64,000 nucleotides of DNA from Plectrocnemia conspersa (GCA_009617715.1 VTFK01000294.1:620001-684000), one strand, 5' to 3'; shown: positions 37,691-50,813, counted from the first letter of the stretch. Notes: generated by a model from the sequence alone, not told the origin. Translations and numbers: made by a program.

Positions 37691-38919
37691 ATAAGGCGAT
37701 CGGTTTCCAAATATGCATATCAGCGTGAATACATTTAAGCGTCAGATGTTGTAACAAAATGCAACAGTCAGAGACGATAGTGACAAGTTCGGAGACAGTT
37801 CACGAGATGCCTACCGCCGTTTCCAAGCTGAAGACACCAGAGAACAACAATACAGTCATAGCTCCCTGTACTTTTCTAAAGAGCGACTCTTCAAACTATC
37901 AAGACAGCGTGCCGTCACCTAAATTGACAGCCACTGGCGACCAAACGATGAAGGACAACTTCAAGATAAGTTCGGAATCTCAGAACTCGTTCGAAGCAGA
38001 GCTTCCTAACAAGCAGATGCAGCCTTTTGACGGATTACAAAAGAGCGCATCCGCTTATCAGGACAAAATCGACATGTTCGAAAAGAAAGACGATCGATTC
38101 GGCTACGACGATGACTACTTTTTTAAATGTTCGCCGAACAGTGGTAACGACAGCGACGTCGATAATAGGCTCAAGATTGATTTGTCGGAAGAAGAAACCG
38201 AATACCAAAGCGATGAGGTGAATGATTCAACCAAGCGCAGGACCAGTAGTCAAGACGAATATCCTTATTCTAGCAAACACATCAGAAAAGACTCGGAAGA
38301 AAGCCATGAGTTACGATCTCCGACTTTTCAAGACAACTTCATCAACTCGATGAAGATCAGCAACACTTATGAAGAGCACCAAAGGTGCGAATGTTCATCG
38401 ATGACCAAGAATCGTGGCATCCGCACGTATACGCCAAACCACCAAAAATGCCAACACCGCATTCGATAGGCGATATTTTAGGATGGGGTGGCAAAGTAAT
38501 CAATACTACGAATCCAGTGCCTCCTAGATTCGCTACAAACAAAGAAGACATTGGAAAGACAGACAAAGTGAGCGTTGAGTGCCAAACCGCAAACAAATCA
38601 GTTGGACTAAGTCAGTTGATGAATGTCAGAAAAAAAGATTGCTTAAAGAATAAAAATAGCTTTAACAGTGTAAAACCGAACAATTTCGTAAAGGATCCTG
38701 CTTTAGTTAATGTGTCTCCAGTTGGATCAACGTTGAACTTTGTTAGTTGTCCAACGCTGGGTAGTCTACACGGTGGTGGATTAATGGCAACTAGAGATTG
38801 CTCACTTTTGAATAATGAAGCCATCGAACAGCCCTTAGACTTGTGCGTCTCTAGAAGAAGCTCTTCGGCTTCTTTGCCCAGTCCTGTACCGCAAGACTTA
38901 AGCAAGAGTCTAAAAAAGG
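37691..38919 (+). CDS. Exon encoding N-terminal half of an NK-type homeobox repressor (homeodomain exon outside window)
   Basis: Seen: a TTTATTTACAG acceptor ends at 37690. After 68 bases of leader with an in-frame TAA, the first ATG is at 37759 (A at -3). The frame stays open to 38469. From 38373 a second frame is open and runs into a G|GTGAGT donor after 38919 (phase 1). Together they give about 385 residues. The first part is Ser/Thr-rich, with an acidic stretch near residues 111-155 (DDDY, DSDVD, SEEETE). The second part has PTPHSIGDILGW (38451-38486), PLDLC (38832-38846) and PQDLS (38889-38903). Known: TPHxIxDIL is the Groucho-binding EH1/TN motif of NK6/NK7 homeobox proteins, and PxDLS-like motifs bind the corepressor CtBP. 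Inferred: a nuclear, DNA-binding transcriptional repressor, perhaps an NK7.1-type protein. No homeodomain lies in the window, so the class rests on these motifs. Odd: a one-base frame break lies between 38373 and 38466, more likely an indel or assembly error than a dead gene. Confidence 0.8.
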
Positions 38920-38926
38920 GTGAGTT
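38917..38926 (+). other. 5' splice donor of the homeobox exon
   Basis: AAGG|GTGAGTTT matches the U1 consensus closely. Reading through would hit TAA five codons on (38931-38933), so splicing here is needed to reach a homeodomain. The exon ends in phase 1. Confidence 0.75.
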
Positions 38927-39059
38927 TATTTAAATTCATATTATTATATAAAATATAAAAAAATACAACGCAGTTGAAGAAGCGTCGGTCATCGGATTAT
39001 TCCATTCTATTTACAATTAACCATTCGCACACTTTGTTACTGCTGGTTTTGGTAATTAA

Positions 39060-39330
39060 ATCGTTGTTATTTTGAATTACGTAAATTTACATTTCGCTCG
39101 TGGCCCTATTACAAAGTCATACGTTTGTATACAGTACAATTAATGCTAGATTACAACTCGGGAAAATACCAGAGAATTTGACAGCTTTTCGACAATGTGC
39201 ATAACATTAATTTTGTATTTAATAATTGCAAGTGCCGTGTGTGTTTTGGGAATCAACAAAGGGTCGTTCACATTGATTGGAGCGCTAATACTGTATTTCA
39301 TCATTTAATTAATAGTTGAAAGGTATAAAT
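39060..39330. promoter_or_regulatory. Candidate intronic regulatory element
   Basis: A non-repetitive block just after the coding exon, with many TAAT/ATTA cores. No coding frame was found. The call rests on composition and context only. Confidence 0.25.
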
Positions 39331-40073
39331 GCTACGTTAATTAAATATTTATCCTAACCTGTAAACAATAAATTGTTTTTCATTAAATATATTTGGTAAT
39401 TAGCTATATAAAAAACAATTTTGAACTATTTTTAAATCATATCTGAGAATTCAAAAGCTTGTGAAATGTGAAAATAAATATAGTACTAGTCTGCAATATG
39501 TAATGAATTGCCATTTGCTTTCTATGAAGCCATTTTATAAATTTTTGATTTTGTATATCACTGCCTGCCTTTGCAGTCGTGATTTAGCTTTAAAATCATA
39601 TAAATAATACATGATTAAAAGGATAATGTTTTTCATCTACATATATTTATTTATCTACATATAAATATTTATTTAATTTAATTTATTTAGCTTAATCAGA
39701 TACCAGCATATTTCAAATTAAAAATATTTTCTATCTAACATATCCAAAACAGTGAACATAAAAAAGCATTGTCACTAAAAAAACTGTAAAATAACAAAAA
39801 GGATGTCGATGGTTTAGATGCAATTCAAGCCATTACTATACTAACAAAAAACTTTATTACTTGCAAAAACTACATTATACTATATATGTATGTAAGAAAC
39901 AATAATATAATCTCGTCACTGGGGTCACGCAGATGCTTTAAATAAGGTGGAGTCTTGAATGATGCTGACCGGCCAAAGACGAGAATATGACGAATGGTGG
40001 CTTGCTATGTGGCCTGCAAAAGCGACCCAAAAAGCCGAGAGCTTAAATTCTTAATTCTCCGTTATGTTCTCTT

Positions 40074-40108
40074 AATTAAATCAGGTCTCTTCTGGACTTG
40101 ATTTAATT
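40074..40108. repeat. Hairpin, 14-bp arms, 7-base loop
   Basis: AATTAAATCAGGTC pairs with GACTTGATTTAATT, with one G-T wobble. Confidence 0.8.
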
Positions 40109-40599
40109 CCTGATTTTATTTTAAAATATTGCGAAGTCATATTATTTTCTAAAATGTATTTATGATCTAAATACTCAAAACATCATCATTCAATGATTTA
40201 TGGAACATTCACAAAAGTCATTCTATTCATAATCAATGACAAATTATATACAAAGAATTATAGGCCAGTATTTTGTTGTCAGATTACTAAAAATCATTTG
40301 AAATAAATATTCATAAATATATTACAATCACTTTGTTTATTTTATTAGACCAAACATATTTCGTCCTGCCCGTTTGCACAATCTTCTGCCGTTAAAACGG
40401 TGACAACTTATTCGATGCCGGAATTCAAGTAGACGTTATTTTACAGATTTTGAGAAAGCTTAATATATTTCTTAATCATACGTTATTAAAAAAATTTTTC
40501 GAACCTATTTTTTTTTTCAGATAATTTAATTCGGTTGTTTTTTAGTTATTTAAGCAATCGTAGACAGTTTGTAAATATTTTGACTGATTGTCAAAAGAA

Positions 40600-41625
40600 T
40601 ATTTTATTCTAAGGGGGTTTATTTAGGATCCAATCTGGGACCTATTTTGTGTTATTTTTAATGACATAAATACAGCAATTAAAAAATTCAAGTTTTATTC
40701 TGTACGCAGATGATTTAAAATTATAAAAAATGCATTCGATTTAACCTTATTTCTAAAAGTGATTTAGATTCATGGATTTAAATTATTAACAATTGCCCTT
40801 TAGTGTCGGAAAGTGCCATACTGTGTCATTTTTTTCGATCACGTTCGCCATCAGCTTATTTTTTACCATCTCGTTGGTAACATTTTGATTAGAGAAACTT
40901 CATTAAAGATTACGGAATCACTTTCGAGAGCAAATTGTTCCCAATTTAGACGACGTTGTGATAAATCTTCCAAGATGCTAATTTTGTTATGAGGAATGCC
41001 TTTTATTTTGACGATCCGTCAGTTATTCGCATCCTCTATGACATTAGTTAAAGCATCTTGAATCGGGATCTATAACACTTATCCCCGAATATCCAAATAT
41101 TCCCTTTTAAAAAATTCAAAAAAAAGGTATTTAAATAGTTTACAAAAGGACATTTGATTATTTCTATATCCTGCGCCTTTCTTTTTAGCGTTGGGATATG
41201 AGCTGATTTTAAAGAAAGCTGTATGTTTCTTTTTTTCAAACTACTAAAAGGTGTGTCGACAATCCAGCTATTCTCGAGGAAAAAGTTTTGGGTTCGGAAA
41301 TTTTCGAGAATCACGATCGAGATGGTTTTGATGGCAGTTCTAGGACAGCCATCTGCCGACTATAGCTGTAACAAAACGGCTTTAATACGCTGGCAAAAAA
41401 ATTGATTTATTTAATGTTACGAGGATCTGATCCGGTTTATATCTTTTAATTTTAATATTTTATAATTTTTTTGTTATGCAGATTGTTTTTTATTTATATA
41501 TATATATACGTTTTTTTATGTTTTATAAATTTTATAAGAGCTTTCGACCATCGTGACGCATTGGGGTAACCTGTTAGGCCACGATGGTCTTAATTTAATC
41601 TAAAAAATAAATAAAAAAATAAATT
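40600..41625 (+). mobile_element. Jockey-like LINE 3' fragment
   Basis: It reads GSNLGPIL, then IKNSSFILYADDLKL (with frameshifts), then CHTVSFFRSRSPSAYFL, matching the minus-strand fragment at 14.7-15.1 kb. It continues to a 3' untranslated part with a hairpin (GACCATCGTG..CACGATGGTC, 41546-41589) and an AAATAAATAAA tail, which marks the 3' end of the element. Confidence 0.7.
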
Positions 41626-43419
41626 AAATAAATGATCAAAGACCCAGGATCAAATGGCAAAAAAGGGTTTCTCGGAACTCTTTTTAGTTCTAGTTGAGTC
41701 TTATCATGCTTTAATATCTTTCTTGAAACAGTTTTGAAAGTGGTTCTGAGAAAAGCTGAAAGGCTATTCAAAATTTTGTTGCATAAAACAATATTTTGTT
41801 GGCTACCGGTTGTTATATTACTATTTTTTTTAAATCTAGAAGGTTTTCTAAATCAGACAGAATGTAAAAGATCTTATTGTTAATTTATAGTAAGCTATAC
41901 AATTTTTTCTCTTTCCTATAAAGTTGATAATGTCTGAGATTTTACGCTTAGTTTATCGATATTTGTATTTAATAACCAATGAACTAATATTCAATTTTAT
42001 AACGCATTGATGTATTCGTAACATTTTTATCTTCTATGGAAAAATTATTCAACATTTTAATTGAAACATAACGATTCACGAATAATTCTAATGGAAAATT
42101 TTCCGTTTTGAACCGTGATTATTATTTAATATGCTATCGATGAATATAATCTGTCAATTACTGTATCACTAACTGATTTAATTAATTAATATATAAATTT
42201 TATATATACAAAAAGTCATGAGTATTTAATAAGTTAATTGTTTTCTAAATTATTATTTTTTAATAAACGTTAAAAATTTATTAATAAAAAAAATTGTTTG
42301 ATATATTATTATAATATGACAGACGTTAGAATAATGCGTTAAAATAGGATAAATATATTGTAGATCGAAATAAGAAGTGAGAAGTCTGTAAAACAGTGAA
42401 ATCTATTTAATCTGTGATGATCGATCGGAATTATATTTATATATGAATCGCTAATTTCAATATCCCAGACACGACAGAAATTGAAAAACAGTAGGGTCCA
42501 TATGGTATTTAAACCCAGGTCTTTCTGTTTTATTACCACTACTTTATTGTTTTGGACACACAAAGCCTACAATATTTATTTGATTGAGCATATTTGTATG
42601 TAAATAATATTTGTGTATATGCGATTGCTTATATTTTTTTTTAATTTTTGTGTAACATATTACTTTTAAAGAAAATATTTTCAGTTTGTTTTAGTCAGCT
42701 GTTAATTTATGCTACTTTAAATATAATTGTTGATTTTCGGTTATGTTAGCTTTCCGTTTGACTTAAACTTTTAAGCATCACTCGCTGTGCATAATGTGAG
42801 ATAACATACCTTTGAATTAGCTGTTTGTTGTTGATCATTTACAGATTTTATAATTAAAAATCTTTAAGATTTAATTTAGAAAGAAAACGATATAATTTGT
42901 ACTATTATTATTGCAAACAGTTTTGCATTACAGTTTTAACGATTATTATTATTAAAATACATCTTAAAATATTTCACTGTTGATACAGATATTTAAAATC
43001 AATAAAACGACACTGTGTATATTGTATCATTCTATTAAATTTGACTTTTGTAGTTATTCATAACTTTTAGGTATGCTATATGTCTTTATAATTTAATTGA
43101 ATATCTTGTTAGCAAATTAACGAGTAATTCAACCTATGCATATATTTTACATTTAATTAATAAATATATAATCTATAATATTATACATGTATAATAAAAA
43201 TACTTTTTAATTATTTATTCAAATTATTAATGTATACAAATTTAATGTATGAACTTGTATGGCATATATGCTATTTACATAAAGTATTATGATTTTTATT
43301 GTGTATACCGATTTATATAATACTAGTACATATATAGCTAGCGGCTAATGGGTAAATTTAGTAAAGTCTATATTGGATATGACTTATGTTTACGCCGATC
43401 GCTTTCCTAAAAAGGATTT

Positions 43420-43750
43420 AAGCCTCGGGCGTTCTACTGGTTGTAATTATTATTATGGTCACAGTCGTCTTTGTGCATTTAGTTTCGATTTTATGTATTG
43501 TGTCTCCGATTTGAGTTTCGCAATTCTTTCCCCCGGCTTATAATTCATGCAAAGTGATTCAAGGGGTGGTACCCGAATCCCCAGGTTTGGGGGCCGAGAG
43601 GTCCGCTTAAGGGTCTGTATAATAATGTCGTCATCGAGGATACCGTTGACGATGATGAATCGTTCAATTATACATTTCGTTCGGCAAAAGAATAAATTTG
43701 AATGGATGCTAACTCTTATTGTCGTGGAGAGGAGGCATTATGGTGCTTAA
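43420..43750. promoter_or_regulatory. Candidate intronic regulatory element
   Basis: A GC rise in AT-rich intron, with the GGTACCCGAATCCCCAGGTT segment. A 67-codon open stretch is present without motifs. Confidence 0.25.
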
Positions 43751-44321
43751 TGAGAGATTTTTCTTAAAATGTATTTTTCTTCCCCCTGCCTGCCGCGATA
43801 TTATTATTCTCCTTATTAAATTCAGCTGGGTCGGGAATCGTATTATTATGCTGTTTGATGCGTTATTTTGCGTACCAGTACTATTAAAAATACTACAATT
43901 TGCGCAGCTTTGTTTGTCTGTTATTTCTGTAGTACTGTAGTCTTAAAGTCGTCCCAAAAATCAGGTTGAACACTCACTGAGCTGAACATGTTTTGTTGTG
44001 AAAGTGAAAAGCGACTTTCAAAACTTAGTGTAACTCCATCTATCGAATACCTCTGAGAATTGGGGAAAGTCCATTGTCCCTTTCATTTCTCAATCGAATA
44101 GAGTACGCTCGGGATAAGGATGCCGGTTTGTTATTGTGTGCGTGTACATGTATATGAGAGGGAGAAGCGATGTAGCGTGTACTTCGTTGTCTCGCTTTCT
44201 CTTTTAAGGACAGTCGCTGATTCGTCAACGCTGGTATTGGTCATTAAAGTGCAGTGTGGCACAGAAGTTCGATCTTCTCTAGTGATTTATTTTAAATAAT
44301 TTTGTGTTGATATTGGTTTAA

Positions 44322-44426
44322 CCCAGATATGCCCACTGTCCTATGGGTAGGTCACTAAACTCGTGCCACTGTTTTTTATTTATAAATGAAATTTTAAGAG
44401 AACAAAATTTCTTGGGCATATCTGGG
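44322..44426. mobile_element. piggyBac-type micro-MITE, 105 bp
   Basis: The ends CCCAGATATGCCCA and TGGGCATATCTGGG are perfect 14-bp inverted repeats flanked by TTAA on both sides (44318-44321, 44427-44430). CCC ends and TTAA duplication identify piggyBac. It has no coding capacity. Confidence 0.9.
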
Positions 44427-45624
44427 TTAATTGATATCAAGACTTTGAATATATACTGTTAGTTATTCGTTCTCTTACCCGTGGATTATTATATTTTAAT
44501 TATTTTTTAATTAATCCGTACGTCGTTGGTTTTTTTACACTATTCTCTGTAAGGCTTAAAAAAGTTATTATTCTTATCGTTGCGCAAATGATAATTTTTA
44601 ATTTATTCAATGGATTCTAATGATTTAATAGAGTCGTCAAGCTATTAAACAATCTGCGAATGATTTCTTTCCCCATTTTATATCTTTTTGCTTTTGAAGA
44701 ATAGCTGAAGACTTCATTATTTTTTTGACTAGTGAAGATTTTGAATTTTGCAAATATTTAATTAACGACATCAATGTCTGGTTTCTTCGATTATATAATA
44801 TATTTTTAATTGTCCGTTGAAATTTCCAACTTAGCTCAGATGTATGTATGTTAAATAAACATATATTTTCTTTTAAAATAAAAAAAAATAAATATTCTGA
44901 GCGAAATTGTTTTGAGCCACACAGTTCACGCACACAATAACAAACCGGAATCCTTACCCTGAGCGTACTCTACCCAATTCAAGTATTCAGGGTGAAAACA
45001 AAATATTTGTTATTGTCTAATAAATATATAGTATATGTCACAATAACATCGTTAAACCCATAATCACATTCTCTTATATTTCTTCCACGTTATTGCTCGT
45101 TCGCTATGTGGGATGTTCCGGCATGTGCAAGTACAGAGGGCAGTATTAATTTATTGTTTTAGAGAGACATATGTCTTATTGCCCTATTTAAATTCATTTT
45201 AAAACATAAAAATATCTTCTGCATACACCTTTATTTAATTTTATTCTAAATTCGCAATGGGCGTGGGTTAAATAAACGGGTTTTGAAACTCTTAAACCTG
45301 GTTATTGTAAAGATAAAGCTGTTTATTAATTTTTAATTTGATACTTTCTTATTTATTAAAAAAAAATGTATTTTAATTTATCTCTCTTATACACCTAATA
45401 AAATCTGCGTGTATTATTTTTTTCCACTGATTCTTGAGAAAAAATACAGTGTAATTAGACTAAGTACGATGATTAAAAAATCGGTAAAATTGGCAATGAT
45501 GTAATTTCATTGGATTGTGTGTACGAGAGTTTAGGTATCTCTCAGCGGATATAAACTACGCAATTGCCACTGATATCTTCGTATATGGCACCAAGCATTT
45601 GACTTGCAGGTAGTGCTTTTGAAC

Positions 45625-46500
45625 CAGTGGCGAGCAACCTTTTCTCGCGGCGAGCCGCAACCGTAAGCATCATAAGATTCCCTATCGAGCTCGACGGTTT
45701 ACCGTTACATTCTAATTAGAATCCACTACTATTTGCCTCTCAGCCATACACCTTGGGGCTGTTACCCTGCGCTTCTAAAGAAATATTTACCATTTTATTT
45801 TTATTATATAATAATGCTCTTTTCTTATAATAAACATAAATATTTTATTGCTTTTGGAAACAAAAATAGTAGGAATACATTTAATAATGACTATAATAAT
45901 TATATTTATTTAAAATATCGTTAAAATTCTGCACAAAATTAAAAAAAATCAGATACATAAGTAGTAAAATTATGGAATGAAGTTAGTGGTATTGTAGGTT
46001 AATCAAATTTATTCATTTAACAATCCAGAACTGATGCCGATCCCCTAGAAAAAAGTGGGAGTGGTGTCGCATGCAACGAAGAAAGAGATAAAACATGCTC
46101 TTTCGTGTAACGGTACTTCGTCCAGATGACATGGGAATCTTATGAAGCCAACCGTAAGCCTGAGCCGCAACTCTCACAAAAAGCCGAGTTATATCTTAAT
46201 CTAAAATTAAATAATGTAATATTAAACAAAAAAAATATATTCATTAAAATATTATTTTAGCTTTTTTAAAAATATGACATATTTAATATATTTTTTAATA
46301 AATATTATATTTATTTTTAACTTATTTAATAAATTCAAACAACAAAAATAGATTGGCGGTGAAATATTATGATATGCCAATGATTTTGCTGTTTTGTTTC
46401 GGATGTCTTCATTTTTATTCTTATATTATATATTTATACTTTTAAAAAGTCTCGACGGGCCACAGAGCAACCGCTCATAGTCCGCAAGCAACTATTTGTA
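45625..46500. mobile_element. Possible decayed hAT element
   Basis: CAGTGGCGAGCAACCTTTTC followed by GCGGCGAGCCGCAACC resembles a hAT end. A related GGGCCACAGAGCAACCGCTC..CCGCAAGCAAC stretch lies at about 46455. No matching right terminus or target duplication was found. Confidence 0.3.
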
Positions 46501-46764
46501 TAAGAGAAAAAACTGCCGTTTAGAAAGTCCAAATACAGCAATTATTTTTTGTAAAAAATAAGCTTTTAGCAATTTTTTTACAAATTTTATCGCAACGATC
46601 ATAACATCAATAATATTATATCAAATTATAATCACTTTGTTAAATATTTTAAAAAGTAATCCTTATGCGTTTAAAATAAACTTTAGATAATAAATGCTTG
46701 GTTTCCGCGAAAATTACTTGACAACACATCAACTTATTGGTTTAATGAAGCGCATATGCGCTAA

Positions 46765-47120
46765 TTTAAATACAAAAAAATGCGGGTCTTTTACTGTTAG
46801 ATATAGAAAAAGCTTTTGACACAGTTAGGCACAAGAGTTTGCTTCATAAACTATACAAATACAAAACCCTGACTATCTGCCACGCTTAATGCGCTCATAC
46901 CTGAAAATGGAAGCAATGTTATTTCACTAAATAATATACACTCCATACCGCGTAAAATTCCACCAGGATTTCCTCGGGCCGTTTCTTTTTATCTTGCATA
47001 AGAACGGTATCGCAAAAATTAAAATTACCAGTACGCTGACGATACAGTTATTTTAACTAGTGCTCACGGTTTTAAACCAGTTCCAGCTTTTTAATAAAAT
47101 GTACTCAAATTATTAATTTT
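46765..47120 (+). mobile_element. Jockey-type LINE reverse-transcriptase fragment
   Basis: It reads LLDIEKAFDTVRHKSLLHKL, then PDYLPRLMRSYL, a PPGFPRA-like block and QYADDTVILTSAH, with frameshifts between them. It differs from the 26.6/40.6-kb family, so it is a separate element. Confidence 0.7.
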
Positions 47121-47328
47121 GTTTTCTATATATTTTTTTTATTTATTTACTTAAACCACGTTTTTTAATTATTTACTTAAACCACGAACATTTTATTTTA
47201 CATTTTAATATTTATCAAATTGTAGCTTTTAACATGTTTTGGGAGAAATAAACTTACTATTATTTTTATTGAGAAACTTGCTTTGATATACGAGCACGTT
47301 ACCGGAACGAATAATGCATAGTACAGTG

Positions 47329-47360
47329 CAACCTCGATTCAAGGTTGCAGTGTACTATGT
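47329..47360. repeat. Facing inverted ends, possible pogo/Tc1-type remnant
   Basis: TACAGTGCAACCTCGATTC is followed at once by AAGGTTGCAGTGTA. The two halves are inverted copies with one extra base, bounded by TA. This may be an element reduced to its termini. Confidence 0.4.
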
Positions 47361-48029
47361 ACATATAATAATACGCTTAAGAAATATAGTTTAATTAAAA
47401 ATAACAATTTCTATATAAAAATATATTATCTGCATTTTCAATTTTCATAATTCAAAGCTAAAATTTGGCTTTAAATTATTATAATATTCATCATAAAATT
47501 TCAATCGATTTTTTTTAAATTATTAACGATACAGTTTACTGACAGTAATTGTTAGCTTATATTGAATCTTCTATGAGAAAACTAAAAAGATATTTATAAT
47601 CAGTTTTAAATTATAAGTATATATCGAATTACTTTTATTTAATGCAAAGCAATTATCAATTTTTTTAATTTTTTTAAGGAAAACTTATTTTTACAATGAT
47701 AAAAAATGCTTTCATTTAGTAAAAAAAAACACTGTATATATCATACTTCATTTTAAAAAATTTGTCGTCTTTGGACATAGGTTATACAATAATATTTGTT
47801 GCCATTCAATGAACATTTTATTTACAGTTCATATTCAAATGTGTATACAATGCGCGATAAAAATAAAACACCCCCACGAACTTCGAGTTATTTTTATGAG
47901 TTCTGTCTCACTGGGTGAACCCGCTATGTTTATGTCTATCAATCAATATATCATACCTGAAATAAATTAATATTTGCATTAGTTCGCCTTTGAATTATTA
48001 ATTAGTGTAGTATATAATTACCACGTAAT

Positions 48030-48430
48030 TTCGAACGAGCTCAAGTGCTTAATTGCGGAAAAGGTTTAAAATTACTTAGTCGCCTTGTTTCGTCGAAACC
48101 GTCTTTCCGTTGATTCTGCGAACTATTAGCCGACACAAAGGGGTCGAAATCAGATACTGTAATAATGACTCAAATTAACCGTGAAAATAAATGATTAATT
48201 CAATTAAAAATTTAATAAATTTGACGCGTGCGCAGGCATTCCATTGTCGATCTCCCTGCAAACACTTTGATGATTGATCAAACAAGCGGGATTGATAAAT
48301 AAACGATTTGGCATGTGGCGATGTTTGCACAGAGCGATTTATTGCCGCCGAGGCAACAATGACTTGATTGGCAAATAATTTACATTAGTGTGGCGACGCA
48401 CTGGTATTAGGCGAATTGGTATCATTAAGT
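48030..48430. promoter_or_regulatory. Candidate intronic regulatory element
   Basis: About 400 bases of unique higher-GC sequence with paired homeodomain-type cores (TGATTAATTCAATTA) and a GATTGATAAATAAACGATTT block. No coding frame was found. Confidence 0.35.
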
Positions 48431-49794
48431 ATATTTTGAGTACATATAAAATATATTTAAAAGTATGTATTCGCTCTTATGAGAACTAATAAAGAGGTGA
48501 CAAAATTCGTATAATGCTTATTTCAAAATAAAATATAGTCATTTTAATAAGCACCCTGTATAATAAATACCCCTGACTATAATATCAATTGCAATAGCAT
48601 TACTCATTTTTGTTCGATTAGAAGGGTCCAATGAAACAATGAACGTGGGTGAAGACATAATGGTAGTTCGCCTGCAGCGCCAATTGTTTTCAACTTATTG
48701 TTTATGCCGTTTCTTGGGCGCTAAAATTGACCAGTAAACAGAATATAACCTTAATGGGATATAATTATTATTTGATGTAGATTAATGATGCTATACATAA
48801 TAAAAAAATATTATTTAATCTATATTGATATTTAAAACTTAATAAATAAAATATTATTACAAAAATACCGATTCAAGTTAAGGTATTTTGAAATGTCATA
48901 AAACAACGTCACATTCAATTAAAGTTAAACATTACTCGATACACTCTAGCTATGAATGATTGTTTGAAATATATTACAATAGCACTTTACATACCAGTTT
49001 GTGTATTATGACATAAATATCAAATACGTCTACAGTGTAGATAATGATTCGTACAAAAAAATATTAGTCATCCACAAGTTCTAAAATGATTTATACTAAT
49101 ACGATTATAATATTACATAATAAATGGTGTTAGTATGTATTATATACGTTACGTTCTTGTACGTTTTCGGAATGTTTCATGATCGATTTCCCACGGACAT
49201 TTCCCGTGAACGTGTGACACATCATATGCCTTTTCTAGGAATGGATAGTGATATATTATACAATATGTATTTTTGACACGGTATACTCCTGAAAGGTTTA
49301 ATATACTAATGTACCAGAAGCTATAACTTATACTAATGTATAAATTGTCATTGAATTGGAATTGTTGGTAAAACTCATATTATATAGCTTGTAAATATTT
49401 ACATAAATCAAAATATATCGGATTTTTCCTATGAAATCATTAACACATGTGTGACGTATATATAAATTAGTTCAGGTGTAAAATAACTATTTTAATGTAT
49501 AACAGTTGTTATGGTTGCTCTATTCATTGTTTGTTACAATTTTGTATTCATTCGGATATGCAATCTCTATATTTAGAAGTTATACTTCGTGATCTTATTA
49601 AACCTAGTAGTATATTGCATAAACTCTACTTTATGGGTATCTAAATTTATTAAATTTATATAATATTTAAATTAAAACACAAATAACAAAATACGCTCTA
49701 CCATAAATAGTGAAAATACCAAGAAATCAAACAACGTGATATTTATAATTCTGTTAAATTGATTTCAAAGATTGTTTATTTTTATTTTTATTTT

Positions 49795-50350
49795 TATTTT
49801 GGTGTTATGTCCGATTCAAGACGTAAGCGAGCACCTTGTTGCTTAGTTTCAAATATATCCTTGACTGCACAAAATACTTCTTCGGCTATTATCGCTGTCC
49901 ATAGACGTATATTTCGCAACCAAAACACCTTATTTTTCCCGATCCATTTTTTACCTTAAACTTTTTCCATTATTAGGGTATGAAGAAGCTTACATTTCAG
50001 ACTTTGAATAATGTGTTCAAGGTTTATCCATCTTTTTTCATTTGATCGCGTTAGAGAATTCGGTCATTAGAGACTTTCTTAATCCATGGAACATTCAGCA
50101 TATGTCTATAAAGCCATATATTTTTCACATCCGTATAATAGCACTGACCAGATATGAATTTAATTCTAGTTTTGTATTATAAGTGCTTATTAGCAACTTC
50201 GATGCGGACTTTTCATCGGGGTCCATTTCATAATTTACACAACTACTTAGGTAGGTATTTGAAATGCTTGACCTGCTTAATGTTATCTCTTCTGTCTAAT
50301 GATAAGTTTACTGGACCCACAAGGAGCTTGCTTATAACCATAAAAAATTA
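49795..50350 (-). mobile_element. RTE-like LINE C-terminal fragment
   Basis: The minus strand reads, with frameshifts, IKQVKHFKYLP, NIWLYRHMLNVPWIKKVSND and WIGKNKVFWLRNIRLWTA. This is the order of the conserved tail blocks of RTE-type endonuclease/reverse-transcriptase elements (FKYLG, YRRMLxIPW, GRxxxSWLRNxRxW). It is dead. From 50350 to 50810 only T-rich sequence follows. Confidence 0.65.
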
Positions 50351-50813
50351 TCCATTATTATTCGTTACACTATTTTTTTTAGATTTAGTCCTAATGTATC
50401 TTTTAATTTTGTTGTGAATTTTTTATTTCTTTGCATTCTTAATTTATCCAATCTTCTTTGCCTTTTTTGTGTTTTTTTTTTTTTAATTTTCTACGGTCGT
50501 TCATAAGTTATAATATTTTTTCTGTCAACTATTGTTGCATTTTAAATGGCTTCTTAATCTCGAAAAGCTTCTTTCCCACTTTAATCATTGTCGTTCTCAT
50601 ATTTTCCCATTTCGAATTTCTCTTTCTTTCTATTTGCAGAATGTCGCAATTTTGATTAAAATTTCGTTTACAAATTTAAGTTGTATGATTTCGTCCTCTT
50701 TAATATAATATATTATAATGTGAAAATTTTAAGGAAGAAATTAATATTTTAAAAGAAACTATTTCGAGTCAAAAAGTCATTCTTAAGTTTATTATTGAAC
50801 TAATAATGTTGCT

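Noticed and set aside
38373..38469. Programmed -1 ribosomal frameshift
   Set aside because: No canonical slippery heptamer in frame 1 and no obvious downstream structure were seen. An indel is simpler.
38385..38470. Tiny intron (AAG|GTGCGA donor to GATAG acceptor) resolving the frame break
   Set aside because: It would remove the conserved PTPHSI part of the repressor motif, and it lacks a pyrimidine tract.
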